64,000 nt of DNA, from the NCBI GenBank assembly GCA_036365515.1, contig CM070874.1, forward strand, positions 23,672,209 to 23,736,208, given 5' to 3'. This document shows, piece after piece, positions 36,014-44,520 of the stretch (positions within the stretch are counted from its first letter, which is position 1; each line of letters opens with the position of its first letter). The notes below the pieces were generated by a model that saw nothing but the letters and a program-made list of their open reading frames with translations, was not told the DNA's origin and did not search any database. Source of the DNA: Torymus aiolomorphi. Taxonomy: Eukaryota > Arthropoda > Insecta > Hymenoptera > Torymidae. The position numbers and the translations under genes were made by a program.

Positions 36014-36718
36014 CTATGTGCATATTATATTTATAGCAAAATTGTCGAAGCCCTTGCGAAATCTGCCATCATTTATTCCTCTATCTTTATCGATTACTAG
36101 AAAGCCATGCTTATCATGTCTCCAACACCTAGAGCACAATTCTTTAAACTGTGTATAGGTCATATCGGTATTTACGTGATCGTCGTAGATATGCTTTAGA
36201 TTTACTTCATCTTGTCTAAAAATAGCAAGTAAATTTACATTATCTCTGTGGAGATGTTTTGGAACGTGAGCATAAGTTTGGCATAGGTAAAAACAATCAA
36301 CCTTTTTATGTCTATCCATGCAGAAATAGGCTCTAACATTATCTTGTTTTTCGCAAGCAATAACGTCAAATATCATGATAGAATTTGGAAGTGCGTGATC
36401 GGGATCGACAACTGCGTCGTGCTCACTGAACGGAAAATATTGTACACCTTATATCGGTTCTAAGATTTCATTTAAAAATTTATATTTTGGCTGATTGAGA
36501 GACTTAGAGTAGACGTACACGTTTTCAAATCTAACGCCATTAGGATGTGTTATGAGAGCAAGTAAACTATTTGTTTTTCCGCAGTTTGACGGGCCGCAGA
36601 AGGCGGCTCGTATACTATCAGGATGTAGATCGCCATGTCGCTTTGCTTTTTTATCATGTTCTACAAGCGCGTCAAAATTTTCTGTTGGTAGCTTTACTGT
36701 TTGCTTTTTAAAGTTCAT
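36014..36718 (-). pseudogene. Packaging ATPase, FtsK/HerA (A32-like) type
   Basis: Start chosen at ATG 36718, 34 nt after the inferred initiator at 36752; an upstream in-frame extension to 36748 has no ATG. Residues 42-49 are a Walker A (GPSNCGKT). One in-frame TAA at 36449-36451 interrupts the frame, which then continues unbroken to the stop at 36014. Near residues 113-124 the Walker B strand reads IMIFDVIACEKQ, where a second acidic residue would be expected after the Asp. The ~234-codon length suits virion-packaging ATPases, which pump genome DNA into preformed capsids. It is divergent from the phospholipase gene and shares its promoter region. Confidence 0.8.
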
Positions 36719-36751
36719 GATCTCTTTACTCTTTGAAAACCAAATCACGAC

Positions 36752-36798
36752 TGATTACTATGAGTATAAATAGCGGTCTTATATAGATTTCATCATCA
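36752..36798. promoter_or_regulatory. Interlocked divergent promoter
   Basis: Plus strand: TATAAATAG begins 36765 and the A of TCAGT is at 36798, 33 nt away. Minus strand: TATATAAG begins 36785 and the A of TCAGT is at 36752, also 33 nt away. Each TATA box lies between the other promoter's TATA and initiator. TATA plus TCAGT/TCATT initiator with about 30-nt spacing is the standard arthropod Pol II core promoter. Confidence 0.75.
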
Positions 36799-36823
36799 GT
36801 TGTCTGTTGACTTTCGAAGAGTG

Positions 36824-37372
36824 ATGATTATTCACAAACGCGGACGCAGCTTAGTTAACAAAATTATCAATAAACTTTCATTTGAGCTTCACATACCCGG
36901 TTATCAGTACTGCGGTCCAGGTACTAAGTTGGCAAAACGTTCAGCCAGAGTACATCCTGGAATTAATCCCCTACACGTTGCCTATAAAGAGCACGATATA
37001 GCTTATTCTAAAAATCGTGAAAACGTTCAAGCGAGGAACGTCGCAGATAAAATTTTAGCTGAGAAAGCTTGGAATCGAGTTAAATCAAAAGACGCTAATT
37101 TTGGTGAAAAAGCGGGTGCATCCGCTATAACTAATACTATGAAATTAAAATCTAAATTCGGTATGGATTTGAAGACGAAAAGTAAAAAGAGAAAGCGAAG
37201 GAACGCTAAAAAATCTAAATTTGGAATGGGTTTAAAAGCTAAGAAGAGAAACCAAGTTCCCTTGGAAAAAATTATCAAAGCTGGTGCCTTTAAAACAACG
37301 CCAAGTAACTGTGCTCTAACAGTCATACAATCAGCTTTGAAAAAAGCTCGGAGCCAAAGAAGCTGGAAGTAA
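36824..37372 (+). pseudogene. Parvovirus-type phospholipase A2 domain protein
   Basis: Start chosen at ATG 36824, 26 nt after the inferred initiator; the frame is open back to 36800 but without ATG. The calcium loop YCGPG is at residues 29-33 and the catalytic pair in KEHDIAY at residues 57-58. The Cys normally two residues before K/xxHD in this family is Tyr (residue 54), so a disulphide is lost. C-terminally a basic region has two KSKFGM-LK repeats with a nuclear-localisation look (residues about 106-145). Such domains help parvovirus-like virions escape endosomes. A one-base shift near 37345 links it to the next frame. Confidence 0.8.
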
Positions 37373-37658
37373 AAAGAATATGAAAATTCCACGTATTTTA
37401 CTAGTCCCCGTGAAAACAGGAGGGGTATTGCCATTTCTCATACCTCTATTTGCAGGCTTGAGTGCAACTGGCGCTCTAGCTGGTGGAGCTGCTGGAATAG
37501 TGAAGGCCGTAAACGATGCAAAAGCCACTAAGCAGCAGTTTGAAGAAAATAAGAGACATAACAAAACTATGGAAAGTGTAGCGCTGGGCAATGGTTTGTA
37601 TCTTAAACCACATAAAGTTGGATTAGGTCTTCATTTAAAAAAGAAAAAGTTCGACTAA
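37345..37658 (+). pseudogene. Adenovirus pX-like hydrophobic/basic segment
   Basis: Frame with ATG at 37380 that is open further upstream, overlapping the end of the phospholipase frame. It has a proline plus a glycine/alanine-rich hydrophobic helix (VLPFLIPLFAGLSATGALAG), an amphipathic stretch (NDAKATKQQFEENKRHNKTM), and a basic end (LHLKKKKFD). This resembles the small membrane-active core protein encoded next to capsid genes in adintoviruses. The identification is by character and context. It ends at a TAA (37656-37658) that is in frame with the protease directly downstream. Confidence 0.6.
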
Positions 37659-38021
37659 ATAAAATTACCTAAGAGCGCACTTACCAATGTTGACATATTA
37701 AAATATGCAAAACTTTTAAAAATACCTAATTTTCGGGGAGTATTTATGAGAAATGTATTACCTGTTTCTGGACCGCGCTATAGTGAATCCGGTATAGTTA
37801 ATCTAGATGATGCTAGCGGCCCTGGGACACACTGGATTGCATATAGAAAAACAGGTAAAAATGTTGTGTATTTCGATATTTTTGGTGATCTCCGCCCTCC
37901 GTTAGATTTAACATTATATCTCAGGGTTGACAAAGTTAAATATAATCATGAAAGATATCAAGATTTTGACACATACAATTGCGGACACCTATGTCTAAAA
38001 TTCTTGTGTGGGGCTACATAA
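37659..38021 (+). pseudogene. Adenain-like cysteine protease (C-terminal truncated)
   Basis: In the same frame as the pX-like segment, with no ATG until 37746. Counting from that Met, the catalytic His is H29 (GTHWIAY), the acidic residue D44 (VYFDIFG) and the nucleophile C79 (NCGHLCLKFL). This His-Asp-Cys order and the NCGHxC box identify the adenovirus/ULP1 protease fold used to mature capsid proteins. The frame stops at 38021 shortly after the Cys. Upstream codons (KLLKIPNFRGVF) look coding, so the gene started before 37746. Confidence 0.8.
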
Positions 38022-38092
38022 GGAGAGGTAAGAGAAGCATTGCATCATTCTGATTTAAGCTTAATCGCCAAACAAAAATTACGTTTTAGGGC

Positions 38093-38623
38093 TTGTCGAA
38101 CTTTTAACATTTAATTCAATCCCCAATATAGACATTAACAATAATAAGTTTTACGTAGGTGAAAGCGTTTATACTTTACCAGTAGGAAGTTACGAAATTG
38201 AGGATATTGACAAATTCCTTCGTAAAAAATTAGCGCACAACGACATTACTTTCAATTTAAAGTCAAATAATAATACTCTTCGCTGTGCAATCAAAGTATA
38301 CCTATAGATTTTCGACCCGAAGATTCTCTCGGTCGTCTATTGGGATTCACCAGATAATTTTTAAAATCAACGCTTTGCGAGTCGAATGTAATATAACTCC
38401 AGGAGCATACATAAACGATCGAAAAGTACACACAATTCACGAATTTTTTCCTGCAGTACTTCCAGGTTACAAAATCATCGAAGTTCTCTCACACGTCATT
38501 TACCTTCCGATTGCCGTAAAGCGTATAGATCATTTGCAAGTATGTATCATCGATGAAGACAGAGATTTAGTAAATTTCTGCGGAGAAGTTATAACTATAA
38601 GATTACATATCCGCCAAGCATAA
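38093..38623 (+). pseudogene. Probable minor capsid (penton-like) protein
   Basis: Two frames joined by a shift near 38290. The first contains LLTFNSIPNIDINNNKFYVG and SYEIEDIDKFLRKKL; the second (to 38623) contains NALRVECNITPGAYINDRKV, HEFFPAVLPGYKIIEVLSHV and DLVNFCGEVITIRLHI. The predicted strand-rich character, length (~175 aa) and position between protease and major capsid gene fit the penton/minor jelly-roll capsid protein of Polinton-like viruses. That function is inference. No ATG remains at the expected start. The stop overlaps the next start codon (TAATG). Confidence 0.55.
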
Positions 38624-38769
38624 TGGGGATCGTTTATAACAAAAACTATATAAACAGTGAAATATGCCCACCACTCATCAGTCATCAACGAACTGTGAAG
38701 GCGCTAACACGTCAGAGCATACAAATACTAAAAAGTCTAGGATTAAAAGTAGTACTTGGTGGAAGATAA
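38623..38769 (+). CDS. Small ORF, 48 codons, Met-Gly start
   Basis: ATG at 38623 shares its A with the TAA of the upstream capsid-like frame. It is uninterrupted to TAA 38767-38769 (MGIVYNKNYINSEICPPLIS at the N-terminus, a basic stretch with LTRQSIQILKSLGLKV near the end). The Gly at position 2 raises the possibility of N-myristoylation. The TATA box and initiator of the major capsid gene lie inside it, so the coding and promoter functions overlap. Function unknown. Confidence 0.45.
   Translation: MGIVYNKNYINSEICPPLISHQRTVKALTRQSIQILKSLGLKVVLGGR
38647..38680 (+). promoter_or_regulatory. Core promoter of the major capsid gene
   Basis: TATATAAA begins 38647 and the A of TCAGT is at 38680, a spacing of 33 nt, identical to that of the divergent promoter at 36752-36798. 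Confidence 0.6.
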
Positions 38770-40141
38770 CTTGTATCATATTTGCTGCTTTCAACGAAAT
38801 GGAAGAAATTCTGAGGATACAAACACCTGTAACTTTCGATGAATCCGTAGCGCACTACGAGGTTCACGCTCACCAACCGTATACAGCAACATTCAACAAC
38901 AGCAATGAAATACGCATATCTATTCAATATAAAGATTTTTGTCTCTTACCTTTCCACAGTGCATTACATATCTGCGGGCGATTAGTTAAAACTAATAATA
39001 CTCCCGTTGAAAATACAAAACTTTTGAATAATGCCATTTGCCACTTGTTAGAAGAAATCAGATATGAGTTGAACGCCATTGAGCTAGACAAATGTAAAAA
39101 CGTTGAATTAACTACTCTCATGAAAGGCTGGGTGTCACTCAATCCGACTCAGAGTTTCATCATTGAAAATGCGGGCTGGATCGATGGAGAAGAAACACAG
39201 AATATTGTTGATAATGCTGGTTACTTCAATGTATCGATTCCATTGAGTCTAATTTTTGGCTTCGCAGAGGACTATCGTACAATTGTAGTAAACGCAAAGC
39301 ATGAACTCGTTCTCATGATTTGAGGAACGACTTAAACGCCATTGCACAAACAGCGACACGAGAGTTGCATACGTAGTTGCATCGAACTCTAACAAAATTC
39401 GCCTACTAGATTTTATTGGGAAAGATCGTCCTATTGCCATGAGTTTTTGCACGTGGGAATTGTACGAGTACCCACTACTGCCGATTACTTCGAGACAGGT
39501 ATGGACTGTTAAAACATCAAATCAACTTGAAAACCACGCTTTGTCATCTTAGGTTTTCAAACTAATCGAAAAGAGCGAAGAGCTAATCAGTTCGATCATT
39601 GCAATCTTACAAATGTAAAATTCTTTCTCAATTCTCAGTCACATCCATATGGTAATTCTCAGTCATATCCATATGGCAATCTTAACCTTGATGTGAATTG
39701 TAATCAGTTTGCCATGCTCTACGATATGTACGCTAATTTTCAAAATTCTTACTATGGTAAAGATCCAGAACCTATGTTGAAAAAGTCGCAATATCTCACT
39801 TACATGCCCCTGATAGGCATAGACTGCTCAACACAAAACCAATCCTTAAAGAGAGCCTCTGTTGACATTCGTCTAGAATTTGAGGCAAAGGAAAAGGACC
39901 CCGCACACAATGTATGGGAAAAAATCATTCGGTCAAATTGAACGAAATTGAAAAAAGATAGATTTCTTCAGGACCTCAAGATCTATTTTTTTCCAAAGTT
40001 TCGTTCAATTTGACCGGATGATTTTTTCCCATACATTGTGTGCGGGGTCCTTTTCCTGCTGGAACTTCAGCCTACTGTTTGATCTTGCACGATCGTATAG
40101 TTCAATACAGCCCCGTAAGCGGCGACGTGCAGAAACTTTAA
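38681..40141 (+). pseudogene. Major capsid protein, adintovirus/Polinton-like
   Basis: The ATG at 38664 lies upstream of the inferred transcription start, so the original start is uncertain. Segment 1 (to 39323) has VTFDESVAHYEVHAHQPY, CHLLEEIRYELNAIELDKCK and FNVSIPLSLIFGFAEDYRTI. After breaks near 39320-39560, segment 2 has LNLDVNCNQFAMLYDMYANF and EPMLKKSQYLTYMPLIGIDC. The tail is YCLILHDRIVQYSPVSGDV ending at TAA 40139-40141. A 24-bp tandem duplication (about 39638-39685) and a 167-bp palindrome (39890-40056) interrupt it. Content and neighbours point to the double-jelly-roll capsid protein. Confidence 0.7.
39890..40056. mobile_element. Palindromic MITE inserted in the capsid gene
   Basis: 58-bp arms differing at about one position (GGAAAAGGACCCCGCACACA ... 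and its complement), centre near 39973. Both arms read out the same peptide on opposite strands. Flanking coding sense resumes straight after 40056. Target duplication could not be separated from the arms. Confidence 0.8.
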
Positions 40142-40145
40142 GGAG

Positions 40146-40180
40146 CATATAAGGTGAGCGAGCCTCCGGCTCCTTGTCAT
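40146..40180 (+). promoter_or_regulatory. Core promoter downstream of the capsid gene
   Basis: CATATAAG at 40146, five bases after the capsid stop codon, and the A of TCATTC at 40179, again 33 nt apart. TCATTC fits the arthropod initiator consensus TCAKTY. Confidence 0.55.
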
Positions 40181-40189
40181 TCGTCATTT

Positions 40190-40721
40190 GGAATTCGAAG
40201 CGAAAATTTTGTACAGAATAGACTACGCGGTGGATATACAGGGCTTTAAAAGGCCTGGCACTGATTTAATTCTGAAAGAGTTGGCTTTCGTGTCTCTCAA
40301 CGACGACGACATACCAGTAGTGCTACTCTTTAAACCGCCGTTTCCTTGGTGAAGACTAACAGACAAGTAAAAACGTGAAAATTTGTGGTTAGTACTTTGC
40401 TACCATGGACTATCGTGGAATGGTGGTGATTATGATTACACTAAAATCGGAAAAATAGTTCAAGATGCATTGAAAGATGCTAAAAGAATTTTCGTCATTG
40501 GTGAAATAAAAAAGTTGTGGTTAGAACATTTTAACTTTAATGTTACCGATATCACTGAAATGGGCTATTCATCTTTCGACTACCCAAGATCAGTGACTAT
40601 ATGTACGAACCATAATGGAGCGTGTAAAACTACTTTTGCCCTGTACAACGTAAAGCGCATGAAGCAATTTTACTGCGAGGATTCCAATATGGAGTGGGAA
40701 GACATTTCGTCTGAAGAATAA
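40190..40721 (+). pseudogene. Unknown conserved-looking ORF of the viral module
   Basis: One frame from about 40190 to 40721 with two stops (TGA about 40351, TAA about 40369) and no ATG at the expected start, where TTG now stands. Readable parts: AVDIQGFKRPGTDLILKELA, KPPFPW, LVLCYHGLSWNGGDYDY, GEIKKLWLEHF, DITEMGYSSFDYPR and CTNHNGACKTTFALYNVKRM. The Cys/His cluster (C-x2-H-x3-C) near the end may bind metal. An acidic C-terminus (DISSEE) follows. I cannot assign a function. Its promoter matches those of the capsid genes. Confidence 0.6.
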
Positions 40722-40859
40722 AATTTGGATAATGGAGAGGTTGATAGACAGGTAGAACCTCACAGGATAGGAGCGGGGTGGGGCTCTTATCCACCTTTAA
40801 ATTTTATATAGTTGTCCGCTAGATGGTTGTAGTACTCTCGCAAAGAGCCAGTCGAGGCT

Positions 40860-40890
40860 TTTATTATATATAAGGTTATAAGCATTCAGT
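40860..40890 (+). promoter_or_regulatory. Probable core promoter of the 52-codon ORF
   Basis: A TATA-rich stretch (TTTATTATATATAAGG from about 40858) precedes a TCAGTTTCC initiator with its A at 40888. The spacing (about 28 from the first TTATTATA) is less regular than in the other module promoters. Confidence 0.45.
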
Positions 40891-40904
40891 TTCCTTTCAT
40901 CAAA

Positions 40905-41063
40905 ATGGGTCAAAACAGCTCTACTATTGCTCCTCAGCAACAGCAACAACAACAAAACAATGACAAAAAAAAGTCGCAGTGGAAATATGTAAGGAAAAAT
41001 TTTCCACAAATACCTGTTCGTTGCCTAAACGGCAAGGTTATAAAAAGTTCTAACGTTTACTAG
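40905..41063 (+). CDS. Small ORF, 52 codons, predicted N-myristoylated protein
   Basis: Open without interruption from ATG 40905 to TAG 41061-41063. N-terminus MGQNSSTIAP fits the N-myristoylation rule (Gly2, Ser/Thr at 6). Then a seven-Gln run, a basic stretch (KKKSQWKYVRK) and a short C-terminus (IPVRCLNGKVIKSSNVY). It is the only intact frame with its own TATA/initiator context at the 3' edge of the virion module. A small membrane-anchored, basic protein is predicted; function unknown. Confidence 0.5.
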   Translation: MGQNSSTIAPQQQQQQQNNDKKKSQWKYVRKNFPQIPVRCLNGKVIKSSNVY

Positions 41064-41673
41064 GAAATAAGCTAGAAAAACTGCTGGCCGAATACTGCAG
41101 GCTACAGGCTGTCAGGCCGTTCGTCACCGACGGCTGACCGTAACGTCGCTTATTTTTTAATATCTTCCTGAATACATAATCAACACGTCTTTCAGCTCAA
41201 TCAATTAGCCCTTTTGAGGGCTCAATATTTTCAAAACGAACACAAAATATTCATTTTGGTTGAAATATTTATATGTACGTAGATATTTCTCCACTATCGC
41301 GGACCTCGAAGAGTGGCCGCAGTGCTCCGAGGTACTTATAATTTTTTTCGAAAGCGAAACTTTGAAATCCTTCCTTAGCGCGGACCTCGAAGAGTGGCCG
41401 CAGTACTCCGAGGGACTTATAATTTTTTTCGAAAGCGAAACTTTGAAATTCTTCCTTAGCGTGGACCTTGATAAACAAAGAAAGAATATAAACTTAAAAT
41501 CGAGAGCGAGTGGTCTTGAACGCGAATTTCTTAACTTCGAAATTTCTCCGTTAGCGCAGATCACTGAGACAGACCTAATATCCCCGAGCTATAACGAAAC
41601 CAAAAATTCATTACGAGAGCGAGTGGCCTTGAACGCGCAACAGTGGCAGAGTGGTAACGTTGGAAAGCAGATC
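41064..41673. repeat. 81-bp tandem repeat region
   Basis: A unit GCGGACCTCGAAGAGTGGCC starts at 41299 and 41380 with a diverged third at 41461, giving an 81-bp period. Related short blocks (TTAGCGCGGACCAC-GAGAGAGGCCCC) recur near 41842 and 41962, and GAGCGAGTGGCCTTGAACGCG recurs at about 41506, 41616 and 41780. Because 81 is divisible by three the frame 41260-41682 stays open; I do not regard it as a gene. Confidence 0.65.
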
Positions 41674-41745
41674 TCTCCGTAGCAGAGCGGTAACGAAGCT
41701 GCTCCGCAATCTAAGGATCGAGGGTTCGCGCCCACCCTTCGGAGA
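41674..41745 (+). tRNA. tRNA-like Pol III sequence (SINE head or tRNA pseudogene)
   Basis: 72 nt with an acceptor-like pairing TCTCCG (41674-41679) to CGGAGA (41740-41745). It has an A box TAGCAGAGCGG (41680-41690) and a B-box-like GGTTCGCGCCC (41723-41733). TTTTCTTTT follows directly, a Pol III terminator. The D-stem GCAG/CTGC pairs, but anticodon and T stems are imperfect, so an active tRNA gene is unlikely. A tRNA-derived repeat is the better reading, in keeping with the surrounding repeats. Confidence 0.45.
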
Positions 41746-42167
41746 TTTTCTTTTCGGTAAAAAATTTATATTCTTTCGGGAGCGAGTGGCCTTGAACGCG
41801 AATTTCTTAATTTTGAAATTTCTTAACTTTGAAATTTCTCCGTTAGCGCGGACCACAGAGAGAGGCCCCATAAAAATTCATTCCGAAAAGATAAACTGTA
41901 AAAGCGCGGACCGTCGATAAGCAAAGAAGAACGCGAATTTCTTAACGTTGAAATTTCTCCGTTAGCGCGGACCACGGAGAGAGGCCCCATATCATTTCAA
42001 GTGGCCTTGTACAGGCTCAGGGGGACACGGGCTCAAGGATAGGTACAGGCTCGTGCCTCTATGGAGGGAGGGTCGGTACAAGCTCAGGGGACACGGGATC
42101 AGGGGTAGCTCAAGACCTGATATGGATTAATAACCATTACGCAATTGCGGGTGAGCCAGAACCCTCC

Positions 42168-42199
42168 AGGGGCACGGGACCAAATGGTCCCGTGCCCCT
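42168..42199. other. Perfect 15-bp hairpin
   Basis: AGGGGCACGGGACCA, two-base spacer, then its exact complement. The neighbourhood (42010-42160) contains degenerate direct copies of GGGACACGGG. Purpose unknown. Confidence 0.7.
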
Positions 42200-42254
42200 A
42201 TAGCTTACCTACTGAGGGGTGTTTCATGCTTCTAATTTAAAGCCTTTTTTAGAG

Positions 42255-42668
42255 ATGGCACCAAAACACCAGAGGAGATGAATTAGACGACGACTCGAAA
42301 GGAGGATCGACGAAATAAAATGCCTCATCAAGGACCTGGAGGACGAGAGAGAGCACAGTAAGGAGAAGAAGGAGCAGAAGTTACGGGCGTTCTACAAAGG
42401 CCGTATCTCCAACCATGGCGTGATCGCCCAAGTAAGGGACGTGACCCGACGGTTTGAGAGCAACGCCAAGGTGGAAAAGTGGAGGAGGAGGTGTTGGCCA
42501 GCCCCTGCGCAAGAAACCATCGACCCCTTCGACACCTACCGACCTGGAGGCTGCACGTCCTTCATTCCTCGAGAGGAGCCCAGGGACGTATCGCAAACGG
42601 AGGTACCCGCCAGCCCGACCACATCCGAAAAGGATCTGCACCTCTTGATCGAGGAGGTGTCTTTTTAG
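42255..42668 (+). pseudogene. Small charged ORF with one early stop
   Basis: ATG 42255 (MAPKHQRR) followed by TGA at codon 9, then open in the same frame to TAG at 42666-42668. It contains a charged helix, probably coiled coil (RRLERRIDEIKCLIKDLEDE), then LRAFYKGRISNHGVIAQVRD, VEKWRRRCWPAPAQETIDPF and an acidic tail. GC-richer than the surroundings, as are many codon-biased retroelement ORFs. I do not recognise the family. The early TGA could be a CGA-to-TGA change by CpG decay. It may be a retroelement gag-like remnant. Confidence 0.4.
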
Positions 42669-42837
42669 ATATACTACAAGATTCATTGTATATATAAAAA
42701 AAAAATGTACATATGAGAACAATAAATAGATATACGCACATATATGTATAAGACATAGTTTCATAACCCATCCACATCCTATCGTCACGTTTCCTTTCCA
42801 GTTTTTCTTCATTATTGCCCATATAATTCCCTTTTTT

Positions 42838-44455
<1,618 letters not shown>

Positions 44456-44520
44456 TATTCTGTTACAGCAGAGGTATAAGTGCGGTAGCCATGAGAAAAC
44501 TTCTTTATGGGGGAGCAATG

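Larger units (their letters stand above)
36014..41063. mobile_element. Endogenous adintovirus/Polinton-like virion module
   Basis: Eight adjacent coding regions: FtsK/HerA-type packaging ATPase (minus), then on the plus strand phospholipase A2, pX-like segment, adenain-like protease, probable minor capsid protein, a 48-codon ORF, major capsid protein, an unknown ORF and a 52-codon ORF. ATPase + protease + capsid proteins form the conserved morphogenesis set of adenovirus/Polinton-type viruses. No DNA polymerase B, integrase or long terminal inverted repeat was found in the flanks, so this is a partial copy, or a capsid module whose replication genes are elsewhere. Stops, frameshifts and a palindromic insertion show it is inactive. 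Confidence 0.75.

Noticed and set aside
41260..41682. 140-codon plus-strand ORF
   Set aside because: Stays open because of an 81-bp tandem repeat; no recognisable protein.
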